DNA of 64,000 nucleotides from the NCBI RefSeq assembly GCF_025699065.1, contig NZ_JAILWF010000003.1, positions 185,270 to 249,269 of the forward strand, read 5' to 3'. Positions 7,232 to 15,626 of this stretch are shown in pieces; position 1 is the first letter of the stretch, and each line of letters opens with the position of its first letter. The translations under genes were made by a program, and so were the position numbers. The notes beneath the pieces were generated by a model. It did not search any database and was not told the DNA's origin. It saw only the letters and a list, made by a program, of their open reading frames with translations. The stretch is from Nitrosarchaeum sp. GTDB taxonomy: Archaea; Thermoproteota; Nitrososphaeria; Nitrososphaerales; Nitrosopumilaceae.

Positions 7232-7930
7232 TTAGAATCCAGAATTTCTCATGTTGAGAAATGATGGTCTAAGTTCTTCGAGTTGTTTTTTGAGGGATTG
7301 GGCAGTTTCAATATCGCCGTTCTTAATTGCCTCTCTTAGTTGTTGAGTCAAGTCAAGAAAGTGTGCTCTTGCAGCATCAATTTCTGTATTTCCTGTTGGT
7401 TCAGAGAATTTTTGCTGAAATTTTTCATACTTTTCCATTTTGTCCCCATGCATCTTTTCTTTCATTTTTGAATGATCAAATGTTTTGGTGACTGTGGTAA
7501 AGTTTGTAGCATCACCTGCATCCACAACAAAGATGTTTACCGTCTTTGTATTTGATTCAACATCTTTATTCATGCTGATGATGGTCCATACAACATACTT
7601 GTTGCCTTCACCGTCTTTTGCAATTCCTATGCCTGCTTTCATTGCATCAGTAACCTCATTACTTTCAGCAACAGAAACGGCTTGACCTAGAGAGACTGTT
7701 ATTTGACTTTTTAATGAATCATGAGTCTCTTTGGTCATTTCTTCAGGAATTTGTATAGTTCCAGTAAATCCTTCAACTAAGATAGCATGATGTCCTCTTT
7801 TCATGTCTTTCACACCAGCCCATTTTGCTTTGTCTGTACCGTCTGCCATCACATACGGAGTAGCAACTACAAACATTAGCGCAAAGACTGCTGCAAAGGC
7901 AGGAATCATGTATTTTGTTTTGGTTTTCAT
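7232..7930 (-). CDS. Secreted PepSY-like protein (232 aa)
   Basis: ATG at 7928-7930 gives MKTKTKYMIPAFAAVFALMFVVATPYVMA, a good signal peptide. A longer reading from 7999 would bury the signal, so this start is preferred. The mature region (residues about 45-150) resembles a PepSY-type domain (SLGQAVSVAESNEVTDAM, then a WTIISM strand and an FVVDAGD strand). The C-terminal 70 residues are a charged coiled coil (MHGDKMEKYEKFQQKF...LKKQLEEL). Probably extracellular; function unknown. Confidence 0.7.
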   Translation of the reverse strand: MKTKTKYMIPAFAAVFALMFVVATPYVMADGTDKAKWAGVKDMKRGHHAILVEGFTGTIQIPEEMTKETHDSLKSQITVSLGQAVSVAESNEVTDAMKAGIGIAKDGEGNKYVVWTIISMNKDVESNTKTVNIFVVDAGDATNFTTVTKTFDHSKMKEKMHGDKMEKYEKFQQKFSEPTGNTEIDAARAHFLDLTQQLREAIKNGDIETAQSLKKQLEELRPSFLNMRNSGF

Positions 7931-8030
7931 TGATAGTTCCATTAATTTTTGAATAAAAGGCATTGTTATCAAGTGATACGTAACAATGTTACCTGACACT
8001 TATCAATCAAAAATATGGCGTCATTATGAG

Positions 8031-8225
8031 ATGACTCAAATTTGTAAGGGCGTTTGTGATCTAAAAAAAGCATCATCGATGCCAAATAACTTACGTTACA
8101 AATCAGGTCAGAAAAGATGTGGTCTTTGCGATTGTTATTTCTACACTGAAGATAATACATGTCCTTGTTGTGCTACTAGACTCCGAACAAAACCTAGAAA
8201 CAAAAGAATATGGGAACAAAGTTGA
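8031..8225 (+). CDS. Zinc-ribbon protein (64 aa)
   Basis: From ATG 8031: MTQICKGVCDLKKA..., with CKGVC early and then CGLCDCYFYTEDNTCPCCATRLRTKPRNK, a compact zinc ribbon with a basic tail. Small stand-alone ribbons of this kind are numerous in thaumarchaea. A role in nucleic-acid binding or transcription is possible but unproven. Divergent from the secreted gene at 7930. Confidence 0.75.
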   Translation: MTQICKGVCDLKKASSMPNNLRYKSGQKRCGLCDCYFYTEDNTCPCCATRLRTKPRNKRIWEQS

Positions 8226-8260
8226 ATTATAATGGAATATGAGTTTAATGGAGATTATAT

Positions 8261-8554
8261 TTGGTACGTGAATATCGAGATCGGATTTACATTAGGAAGG
8301 ATATTTTGTTGAAACTATACGAATTTGGTGAAATGAATCAAAGTAGATTGATGAGTATTTGTGGTTTAAACAATGTAAAACATAAGGAAATTTTAGATAG
8401 CATGGTAGAAAAAGAAATGATTGAAAGAAGAGATGAGTCTTGGGGAAGTAAAAGTATTCATAAATACAGAATTTCTGAAAAGGGAAAAATTTTGCTTGAA
8501 GAGGTTTTGCAAAGATATGAAAATTTATTTCCAAGAGATGAGGGGGAGAAGTAA
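8261..8554 (+). CDS. Winged-helix DNA-binding protein (97 aa)
   Basis: Start TTG 8261 is the only candidate after the in-frame stop at 8246. The sequence has the helix-turn-helix and wing of an archaeal winged helix (LLKLYEFGEMNQSRLMSICGL..KHKEILDSMVEKEMIER, then IHKYRISEKGKILLEEV). It ends two bases before the next gene and probably forms an operon with that membrane protein, which may be its partner or target. Confidence 0.75.
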   Translation: MVREYRDRIYIRKDILLKLYEFGEMNQSRLMSICGLNNVKHKEILDSMVEKEMIERRDESWGSKSIHKYRISEKGKILLEEVLQRYENLFPRDEGEK

Positions 8555-8556
8555 AA

Positions 8557-9069
8557 TTGTCTAAAGATAAAAAAAATAATGAAAATATTTTTGAAATCTT
8601 AGATGGAATTATGATCCAACTAAGTAGAACAAAAAAAATGTTTATGATTATGATCATCACCACTTTAATTCTTCCACCGGTTGCCATTTTGGCAATATCT
8701 GCTGTATATGACCCTCCTTACCAAGACAGATTTAAAAAAGATCTTGATACTCACTTACAATATCAATTGGAAAATGGCGAAATTACAGAGGATGAATACA
8801 ATACTTTTAAAGAAAAAATCTCAAAAAAAGAAAAACCCAATCCGTTACTCCGACCACATCAAATTATAATATTTGCAATATCTGTTGGTTGGTTAGCTAT
8901 TGGTATAAGACAATGGATTGTTCTCTCAAAGTGGGATAAAAGATACAAATTATTCAAAGAAAACCAAAAGGAAATTGACAAAAAATTTGCAGATGATTCT
9001 GATGATTTAGATGATTCTAGCGATGAAAATAATTCCCATAAATCCGATAAAAAACAACCTAAATCCTAG
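8557..9069 (+). CDS. Two-TM membrane protein (170 aa)
   Basis: Starts at TTG 8557, with a Shine-Dalgarno-like AGGGGGAGA about 10 bases upstream inside the preceding gene. Two hydrophobic segments (about residues 28-50 and 103-123) flank a charged extracytoplasmic loop. The C-terminal tail is strongly acidic then basic (DDSDDLDDSSDENN...KSDKKQPKS). Family unknown. Operon with the winged-helix gene. Confidence 0.65.
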   Translation: MSKDKKNNENIFEILDGIMIQLSRTKKMFMIMIITTLILPPVAILAISAVYDPPYQDRFKKDLDTHLQYQLENGEITEDEYNTFKEKISKKEKPNPLLRPHQIIIFAISVGWLAIGIRQWIVLSKWDKRYKLFKENQKEIDKKFADDSDDLDDSSDENNSHKSDKKQPKS

Positions 9070-9100
9070 AATTTAGTATTTTTTTTAGCTTAAATTCTTG

Positions 9101-9517
9101 TTACTTAAGAACCCTGGGAACTTTTTTCAAGATATGTGAAATTGAAATTCTTCCAGGTCCTATCACTATGAGCAAAAGACATCCTGATAGAATCAATGTC
9201 TCAAATTCTACTCCACCACGGCCTGCAAAACTCTGAGCTCCTTTTGCCACAAAGATCGCCCCCAGCATTACTATTGATAGCAATGATGCAGAAATTCGTG
9301 TTAACCCTCCTATTATCAGTAATATTCCTGGAACCAATTCTGCTAGTGCAATCGGAATTTGCATTTCTGCTGGCAGGCCCATATTTGGAAGATTTTCTGC
9401 AAAACCAGGTTCAAATTTTCCTAACGAGTGCGCTATGAATATTGCTCCAATTGTAATTCTTATCCCAAAATGAGTGATATCTTGAAAGATAGAGTTACGA
9501 ATTGTTGCTTCTGCCAT
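9101..9517 (-). CDS. DoxX-family membrane protein (138 aa)
   Basis: Four transmembrane helices with the DoxX signature GIRITIGAIFIAHSLGKF and the second-helix LAELVPGILLIIGGLTRISA. Start taken at ATG 9517 (MAEATIRNS), though an upstream start at 9550 is possible. DoxX relatives are linked to quinone and thiosulfate oxidation or redox stress. No substrate can be assigned from sequence. Confidence 0.85.
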   Translation of the reverse strand: MAEATIRNSIFQDITHFGIRITIGAIFIAHSLGKFEPGFAENLPNMGLPAEMQIPIALAELVPGILLIIGGLTRISASLLSIVMLGAIFVAKGAQSFAGRGGVEFETLILSGCLLLIVIGPGRISISHILKKVPRVLK

Positions 9518-9601
9518 CTGTAAAAAATTATTATGAGTATATTTTATCATTAGGTAACAAATGTGAATAAAGGTTAAATGTGATTATTACGTATTTTATT
9601 C

Positions 9602-9799
9602 ATGAAGTATACTGTTGCATTGTTTACTGTATTGGCTTTTGCAGCAATATTCGCTATGGTTACTCCGATGGATGCAGCAGTAGCTCAACCTTCTAGTGCA
9701 ATGCCTGATGGTGAATACAAAGATGGAGATCATGAAGGAAAATCTTGTCCATCTAAAGAGAAAAAAACTGCATCTAGTGATGCCGATTTGAATATCTAG
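9602..9799 (+). CDS. Small secreted protein (65 aa)
   Basis: A clean signal peptide (MKYTVALFTVLAFAAIFAMV..MDAAVAQ) is followed by a short acidic then lysine-rich mature part with one cysteine (EGKSCPSKEKK). ATG lies about 60 bases from the divergent DoxX start, with TATA-like sequence between. No family recognised. Confidence 0.6.
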   Translation: MKYTVALFTVLAFAAIFAMVTPMDAAVAQPSSAMPDGEYKDGDHEGKSCPSKEKKTASSDADLNI

Positions 9800-9807
9800 A
9801 TTGATTT

Positions 9808-10881
9808 TTAATTGATCTTGATCTTTTTGTAGGCAGCTTTTCCAAGTCTGTTCATTATCCCAAGACCCAGTCCCTTTCTACTGATACCTTGTACGAGTAT
9901 CACGTCTATCTTTTTTTCATCAAACTCTCTGAATGTTTTAAACAAGTTAGATGCTACCACATCTAACTTTTTACCTAAAAATACTGTCATATCTGATTTG
10001 TATTTGGTATTTGTAGTACTAAGTACTCCTACCTTTTTCCCATTCTTTTTAAATTCTGATAAAAGTTGTAATGTCTTGTTTTTTACTTTATCATTTGGGC
10101 CTTCAATTAGAATTATTTTTGCATTTGGAGAATAATGTCTGTATTTCATGCCCGGTGAGCGATGTATGGTTTTTGTTTTTCTTTCTTGTATGGATGGATG
10201 GATTGAAATTTTACCGATTATCTTTTGAAGTTGTTCTAATGTTACAGCTCCCGGTCTTAATAGCATTGGAGTTTTTCTTGAAAGATCAATCACAGTAGAT
10301 TCAATTCCAATTTTTGTTTTACCACCATCTATTATCATACTTATTTTGCCATTCAAATCATCAAGTACATGTCCTGATGTTGTGGGACTAGGTCTTCCAG
10401 AAATATTTGCTGATGGTGCAGCTAATGGTGTACCTGTTTCATGTATCAATAATTGTGCTATTTTGTTTTCTGGCATTCTCACTGCAACCGTATTAATTCC
10501 ACCTGTTGTGATTTTTGGAACTAACTCTGATTTTTTTAGAACTAATGTAAGAGGTCCTGGCCAAAATTTTCCAATTAATTTACTAGCTGTATTTGGTATG
10601 TCTACTGCTAATCTTTTAAGATCCGAAATATCTGAAATGTGAATAATGAGGGGATTGTCTGAAGGTCTGCCTTTTGCAACAAAAATTTTTTTGACAGACT
10701 TTGAGTCCAGTGCATTTGCCCCAAGACCATATACCGTTTCTGTTGGAAATGCAACTATGTTTCCTGATTTTATGATTTTAGAAGCTTGTCTTATCTTTGA
10801 AATTTGTGGATTTTTTGAATTGATTTTAAGAATTTTTGTTTGCATTTTTACTTGATTTTTGACTAATGCTATTGCAGTCAT
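9808..10881 (-). CDS. sua5: Sua5/TsaC threonylcarbamoyl-AMP synthase
   Basis: Makes threonylcarbamoyl-AMP for the t6A37 modification of ANN-decoding tRNAs. The YrdC domain (about residues 25-215) shows GNIVAFPTETVYGLGANA, KIFVAKGRPSDNPLIIHI, APSANISGRPSPT and IDGGKTKIGIESTVIDL. A Sua5 C-terminal domain (about 240-357) follows the linker SPGMKYRHYSP. The full two-domain length of about 350 residues is typical of archaeal Sua5. Start is either ATG 10881 or ATG 10845 (MQTKILKIN), the latter closer to family length. Confidence 0.95.
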   Translation of the reverse strand: MTAIALVKNQVKMQTKILKINSKNPQISKIRQASKIIKSGNIVAFPTETVYGLGANALDSKSVKKIFVAKGRPSDNPLIIHISDISDLKRLAVDIPNTASKLIGKFWPGPLTLVLKKSELVPKITTGGINTVAVRMPENKIAQLLIHETGTPLAAPSANISGRPSPTTSGHVLDDLNGKISMIIDGGKTKIGIESTVIDLSRKTPMLLRPGAVTLEQLQKIIGKISIHPSIQERKTKTIHRSPGMKYRHYSPNAKIILIEGPNDKVKNKTLQLLSEFKKNGKKVGVLSTTNTKYKSDMTVFLGKKLDVVASNLFKTFREFDEKKIDVILVQGISRKGLGLGIMNRLGKAAYKKIKIN

Positions 10882-10922
10882 ATTAAGAGTATGGTGACTT
10901 GTTTAACTCGGTTTATTGTGAT

Positions 10923-11015
10923 TTATTTTCTAAACATCATCCAAATTCTGGTCCCGACAAAAATTCCTACTGCAAGTGCTATCAATAATGGAACTATTAT
11001 TTGTCCTTCTTCCAT
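10923..11015 (-). CDS. Single-TM microprotein (30 aa)
   Basis: MEEGQIIVPLLIALAVGIF then VGTRIWMMFRK: one transmembrane helix with an acidic N-terminus and basic C-terminus, so N-out/C-in orientation is likely. Complete frame between two larger genes. Could be a small subunit or regulator of a membrane complex; no partner is adjacent. Confidence 0.5.
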   Translation of the reverse strand: MEEGQIIVPLLIALAVGIFVGTRIWMMFRK

Positions 11016-11128
11016 TTGTTTAATTCGTCAAATTATTGTTTAAACTCTTTTCATACGCACGTTTTGATGATCCCTAGTAAGCTTTCAAGCTTACCGTATT
11101 CTATGAACTAGTATCATTAACTAAATAC

Positions 11129-11284
11129 ATGAATACAAACACAAATTCACCAAAAAATGAAAGCAGTTGGAACAAAATGGTACACGCTCCTTTCAAAAAG
11201 GTAGTTGCCTTTGATCTCATATGTATGGGAATCGGAGTAGTAATCGGAATAGGAATCGGTGTATACCTAATAGCTGGTATGTAG
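11129..11284 (+). CDS. Single-TM microprotein (51 aa)
   Basis: A polar N-terminal half (MNTNTNSPKNESSWNKMVHA) is followed by a glycine-zipper membrane helix (IGVVIGIGIGVYLIAG). Such GxxxG helices favour packing in membrane complexes. It is followed 14 bases later by another TM microgene, suggesting one transcript. Confidence 0.55.
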   Translation: MNTNTNSPKNESSWNKMVHAPFKKVVAFDLICMGIGVVIGIGIGVYLIAGM

Positions 11285-11298
11285 ATAGAGACAAAAAT

Positions 11299-11397
11299 AT
11301 GACTCTATTACAAAAATCCATACCACGATACAAAAAATCGTATTATGCGATATTTGTTATTAGTGTGGTTACAGTTGTCATCATGACAATTTTTTAA
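11299..11397 (+). CDS. Single-TM microprotein (32 aa)
   Basis: A basic N-terminus (MTLLQKSIPRYKKSYYA) then a hydrophobic helix to the C-terminus (IFVISVVTVVIMTIF). Follows the 51-aa TM microgene closely. Function unknown. Confidence 0.45.
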   Translation: MTLLQKSIPRYKKSYYAIFVISVVTVVIMTIF

Positions 11398-11472
11398 TTC
11401 ATGTACAACCTTTTTTTAATTTTATTTTTTAGATATAGTATAACTTAATTATGATTATCAAATAATTGTATT

Positions 11473-11670
11473 ATGGTTAGTAGAAAACTCTCAGCTAAAG
11501 AAATAGAAGAACAAAAAAAGCAACAAAAACTTCGAAATAAACTCTCACGTGCTGCCAGAAGAAGTGGAAATGTTAAGAAAAAAGAAGGCAAAGTTAACAA
11601 AGCAAAAGCAAAAACAAAGACTCCTAGATCCCAAAAAAAGATGGCAACTGTGAAAAAATCTCGTTACTAA
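11473..11670 (+). CDS. Lysine/arginine-rich small protein (65 aa)
   Basis: Nearly every third residue is Lys or Arg, with an acidic patch at residues 9-13 (KEIEEQKKQQK). Low complexity, no cysteines, no membrane segment. Compatible with a nucleic-acid or ribosome-associated protein. Similar in style to the basic proteins at 54181 and 54666 but not the same repeat. Confidence 0.55.
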   Translation: MVSRKLSAKEIEEQKKQQKLRNKLSRAARRSGNVKKKEGKVNKAKAKTKTPRSQKKMATVKKSRY

Positions 11671-11860
11671 ATTATTTTTTCCAACAAAAACTTTATTTCA
11701 AAATATTTTTAAAATTTTTCTGATACTTAATATGAACGAATTCAACTCTTCTCTTTTATACAAACTTCGTTAATCCAAATTAAATAGATATAGGATTTCC
11801 AGACTAGGTTACCGCCCATCGTCTATTTCATTATGTTGAAAATAATTTGGTTCAATCTCG

Positions 11861-11880
11861 ATTTAATCAAACCTTATCTT
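11861..11880 (+). promoter_or_regulatory. Degenerate copy of the shared promoter block
   Basis: ATTTAATCAAACCTTATCTT matches 16 of 20 positions of the block at 5138-5157. It lies 82 bases before the GTG of the beta-propeller gene, farther than in the other copies, and 21 bases before an ATG (11902) opening a 26-codon leader frame that overlaps the GTG. The 11671-11962 interval holds nothing else I can identify. Confidence 0.3.
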
Positions 11881-11962
11881 TGCAAAATTTATTTACAAAG
11901 TATGAAAATATCCCACCATGCAAATTATTCACAATATCTAAATATTCTTCAGCAAAGCAAAG

Positions 11963-14296
11963 GTGAACTGCACTTTGAATAAAATCATAATATTTGCCGC
12001 AATAGTTGCAATTATTGTAGTAGGCGGATTAGGCATGTATCTCTCAATTATCCCTTCACAAGTTACATCTGTTACAAGTGATCCAAACAACATAATAACG
12101 CCATTGGAAACTCCATCAAAATTTCCATATCAAATCAATAAGGAAGTTTTTGATTTGTCCTTGTCAAATCACACAAATCTATCAAATGAACCGATAAAAT
12201 TCAAATCACATCAAGAAATTTCTGATTATCTCAAACAATCAACTAAAAATCAGCAACAAATGATGTACATCCGAGATTCTGCCATGCGAATGCCTACGGC
12301 ATTTGTAGATAATGAACCACGCCCTGTACCATCTTCAATGAGAGAAGGCGCATTTGTTTTAGAAGAAGCATTGGAACTTCAAAAAAGAATTGAAAGCGGA
12401 CCTGATGCTCCAACTGCAGGTTCTGGCAGTCCTATTGCTGATGATGTAAACAGTAACAGTGGAAATGATTATTCTGCTACTAATGTTCAAGTCAAAAATG
12501 TAGATGAGCCAGATTATCTCAAAACTGATGGAAAATACATCTACATTGGAACACAAAACACTATATCGATAATTGATGCTTATCCTCCCGAATCTGCAAA
12601 TGTAATTCTTCGATTTGCCTTGGATGTTGATCCTCAAAATATTGAAAACATGTTTCTAAATGATGATCGTCTTATCTTGATGTATCATGGAAGTTCTGAG
12701 AGCCAAGCAATTTCAGAATTTGATTTTAGACCATATCCAATTTACAACTCTAAAACTATCATCTCCATACTAGATGTATCTGATAAGAAAAACCCAATGG
12801 TAATTTCAACACATGAGGTTGATGGAAATTATTACAATTCAAGAATGATTGGCGATATAGTTTATGTCCTCTCAACAACTGGTGCTGATTACTCTAATCT
12901 CATAGTTCCAACCATAATGACAAAAGATACAGTACTGTATCCTGATGTGTATAGATTTCCAAATCCTGAGCCTAATTACAACTTTAACACCGTTACAGCA
13001 GTTGATGTTTCAGGCAAACTAATCAATTCAGAGACATTCATGATGGGTTATTCTAACTCAATCTATGTTTCTGAAGATAATCTTTACATTACATATGAGA
13101 AAAATATTGCCCCCATTGATTATGAATTAATACAAAAAGAAAGGTTCTTTGATGTTGTCGTTCCACTATTGCCAAAAGATGCTCAAAACAAAATAAAATT
13201 AATTCAAAATGATTCCACAATTGATTCAAGAGAAAAGTGGAGACAAGTATCTTCAATACTACAAGATACCTACAACAGTCTATCTAAAGAAGAAAAAGAC
13301 AAACTATTTTCAAAGATACAAGATGCAATGATAGAATATGATTCTAAATGGCAAAATGACACAAGAAGAACTGTTATTCACAAGATTGCACTAGATGAAG
13401 GAAATCTCCAGTATGTTGCAAATAATGACGTCCCTGGATATCCATTAAACCAATTTTCAATGGATGAGCATTCTGGATTTTTCAGAATTACAACAACAAG
13501 TGAATCCTTTGGTCCGCGTGAGACCATTCGATCAAACAATGTCTATGTTTTAGATGACTCGCTCAAAATTATAGGTAAACTAGAAAAGATTGCTCCTGAA
13601 GAACGAATATACTCTGCAAGGTTCATGGGTGACAAGCTGTATCTTGTAACTTTCAAACAGGTTGACCCATTTTTTGTAATTGATTTATCCACAAACACTC
13701 CAAAGATACTAGGAGAACTAAAGATTCCTGGATTTTCAAACTATCTTCAACCATATGATGAAAATATTATTATTGGAATTGGTAGAGATACAAAAGAAAA
13801 TTCTTGGGGTGGAGTAGAGCAGAAAGGAGTAAAGATTTCTATGTTTGATGTATCTGATTTTAACAAACCAAAAGAGACTGATACTATTGTGATTGGTAGC
13901 ACTGGAACATATTCTGAAGCTACAGATAATCACAAGGCACTCTTGTTGGATAAAGGTAAAGGAATCATCTCAATTCCAATAAAGACTGACATGGCATCGA
14001 TTATGCCTCAAAACAAGATTGTAAATGAAGACTATGACAAACAGTGGTATGGATTTTACGTGTATACTGTGGATGCAAATGGATTTGAAGAGAAAGGACA
14101 AATTCAACACTATACATGGCAGTATAATTATGGAGGTCAGTACATGCAACCAAGATCATTTTACATCAATGATTCTCTGTATACTGTAATGGATGGAAGT
14201 ATGAAGATAAATGACATTGATACTCTTGATGAACTAAACTCTATTAAAATTCAGCAAACAGGAAATATAATTCCATATGTTACTGACTTACGTTAA
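11963..14296 (+). CDS. Secreted beta-propeller protein (COG4880 type, 777 aa)
   Basis: GTG 11963 is the first usable start after an in-frame stop. An N-terminal membrane helix (about 8-28, IIIFAAIVAIIVVGGLGMYL) anchors or exports a large domain. From residue about 180 it matches the archaeal/bacterial secreted beta-propeller family: NVQVKNVDEPDYLKTDGKYIYI, ISILDVSDKKNPMVISTHEVDG, and a C-terminal DVSDFNKPKE..DNHKALLLDKGKGIISIP. The family is thought to be surface-exposed, with unknown ligand. Preceded by a leader frame and a weak copy of the shared promoter. Confidence 0.85.
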   Translation: MNCTLNKIIIFAAIVAIIVVGGLGMYLSIIPSQVTSVTSDPNNIITPLETPSKFPYQINKEVFDLSLSNHTNLSNEPIKFKSHQEISDYLKQSTKNQQQMMYIRDSAMRMPTAFVDNEPRPVPSSMREGAFVLEEALELQKRIESGPDAPTAGSGSPIADDVNSNSGNDYSATNVQVKNVDEPDYLKTDGKYIYIGTQNTISIIDAYPPESANVILRFALDVDPQNIENMFLNDDRLILMYHGSSESQAISEFDFRPYPIYNSKTIISILDVSDKKNPMVISTHEVDGNYYNSRMIGDIVYVLSTTGADYSNLIVPTIMTKDTVLYPDVYRFPNPEPNYNFNTVTAVDVSGKLINSETFMMGYSNSIYVSEDNLYITYEKNIAPIDYELIQKERFFDVVVPLLPKDAQNKIKLIQNDSTIDSREKWRQVSSILQDTYNSLSKEEKDKLFSKIQDAMIEYDSKWQNDTRRTVIHKIALDEGNLQYVANNDVPGYPLNQFSMDEHSGFFRITTTSESFGPRETIRSNNVYVLDDSLKIIGKLEKIAPEERIYSARFMGDKLYLVTFKQVDPFFVIDLSTNTPKILGELKIPGFSNYLQPYDENIIIGIGRDTKENSWGGVEQKGVKISMFDVSDFNKPKETDTIVIGSTGTYSEATDNHKALLLDKGKGIISIPIKTDMASIMPQNKIVNEDYDKQWYGFYVYTVDANGFEEKGQIQHYTWQYNYGGQYMQPRSFYINDSLYTVMDGSMKINDIDTLDELNSIKIQQTGNIIPYVTDLR

Positions 14297-14302
14297 ACTC
14301 AA

Positions 14303-14322
14303 ATTTAATCAAAGGTTATAAT
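14303..14322 (+). promoter_or_regulatory. Shared 20-base promoter block, copy 2
   Basis: ATTTAATCAAAGGTTATAAT, identical to 5138-5157, ending 28 bases before ATG 14351. It sits just after the beta-propeller stop codon, giving the next gene its own promoter. Confidence 0.6.
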
Positions 14323-14350
14323 CATACTCTATTAATTACAATTGATAAAA

Positions 14351-15373
14351 ATGTTCATGATTAAAAGAAGAGAATGTACAGCATTAATTGCAATCGTTGT
14401 GCTTTGTTTTACTTTTCAATCAAGTGCATTCGGTTCTCCAATTCCTCTAATTCTTACAGGTGATGAATCTTCAATTGATCTAAAGATTGGTGAAACCGTT
14501 GACATTAATTCAAACTTTCAAATTATTTTAGTGAATATACTTGATGACTCTAGATGCCCTTCTGATGTTACTTGTATATGGGAAGGTTCAGTATCGGCAG
14601 AAATTAACATGATAAAAGATGGAGAAAGTCGCGGTACATACGTTATTCCAATTGGATTAGCTGACGGTATGGAATCTCAATTAATTGACAATTTTTATGT
14701 TATGTTATATGATGTAAAACCATATCCTGTTAGTACTAAACAAATAGAATCATCTGAATATGTTGCAACGTTGATTATTTCCAAAATGACAGAGAAGATA
14801 GATTCTCCATTAAAACAATTCAAATCCGGAGTTCCAATTAATGAAACTAAATGCAGTGATGATTTGAGACTTGTAATTAAATCGAGTAATTCAAGTCCTG
14901 CATGTGTAAAACCTGAAACTGTAAATAAATTACTTTTACGTGGATGGTCCTTCACTTTATCAACCGTTAGTAGTTTTGAGGAATGTGAATCTGCAGGAAA
15001 TCCAGTGATGGAATCTTATCCAAGACAATGTACAACTCCAGATGGAAAACACTTTGTTGAGCAAATAAATTCGAAAATGATGAGTCCAGAATCAAAATGT
15101 GAAAAATATGGCGGAACATGGTCTGCTGATCTAAATGAATGTGAATCTCTCTTGACTATAGATGATTTTATCAAAATATTGTCTGAAACACAAGACATTG
15201 ATTCTATTTTTGAACAATTTGGAAAACCTCATGATGATATTGGAAGTGGAATCCACATCTACGTGTATTATCTAAATGATGATTCTCAAATCTGGATAGG
15301 ATATGTGGATGAAATTATCTATGTAAAACACATGGATGAAGAGGGTAACCAGATTGCAATTTTATATGAATGA
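14351..15373 (+). CDS. Multi-module secreted protein (340 aa)
   Basis: ATG 14351 is chosen because its distance from the promoter block matches the other copies and it starts a signal peptide (MFMIKRRECTALIAIVVLCF). Modules: a Cys-pair beta domain (about 35-145, DDSRCPSDVTCIWEGSV), a thaumarchaeal LKQFKSGVPINETKC/SPACVKPET..LLLRGW segment (about 155-200), an ECESAGNPVMESYPRQC motif (about 212-232), and a C-terminal region with a CEKYGG..NECE pair and an acidic end. The cysteine pairs suggest an extracellular, disulfide-stabilised protein. Function unknown. Confidence 0.7.
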   Translation: MFMIKRRECTALIAIVVLCFTFQSSAFGSPIPLILTGDESSIDLKIGETVDINSNFQIILVNILDDSRCPSDVTCIWEGSVSAEINMIKDGESRGTYVIPIGLADGMESQLIDNFYVMLYDVKPYPVSTKQIESSEYVATLIISKMTEKIDSPLKQFKSGVPINETKCSDDLRLVIKSSNSSPACVKPETVNKLLLRGWSFTLSTVSSFEECESAGNPVMESYPRQCTTPDGKHFVEQINSKMMSPESKCEKYGGTWSADLNECESLLTIDDFIKILSETQDIDSIFEQFGKPHDDIGSGIHIYVYYLNDDSQIWIGYVDEIIYVKHMDEEGNQIAILYE

Positions 15374-15412
15374 TATATTGATTGTTTCAATTAATTTCAA
15401 CAGATAATAGTT

Positions 15413-15523
15413 TTAATTTTGTCTATCTCTTAATTGGTGACAATCACAGTTGCATCCAGTTTGACATTTCATTCTTTTACAGTCAGAGCATGTTTTTTTA
15501 TTCCAATATGGGGCAGTATTCAA
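15413..15523 (-). CDS. Cysteine-rich microprotein (36 aa)
   Basis: From TTG 15523: LLNTAPYWNKKTCSDCKRM then CQTGCNCDCHQLRD. Six cysteines and a histidine form a likely metal-binding knuckle. Its CNCDCH resembles HCDCH of the microprotein at 32287. Located in the gap between two secreted-protein genes, on the opposite strand. TTG start is uncertain. Confidence 0.45.
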   Translation of the reverse strand: MNTAPYWNKKTCSDCKRMKCQTGCNCDCHQLRDRQN

Positions 15524-15626
15524 TAATTGTATTTGTTTTATGATTATCTAACCTTTTCTTAATTTTCCATGGTTGATGTTTTTATGAAAAGTTGAAATTG
15601 TACATTATTTGTAATCATTATGTTAT

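Noticed and set aside
11902..11982. 26-codon leader frame before the beta-propeller gene
   Set aside because: Overlaps the GTG start in another frame and its promoter spacing is loose; may be a leader peptide but nothing supports translation.
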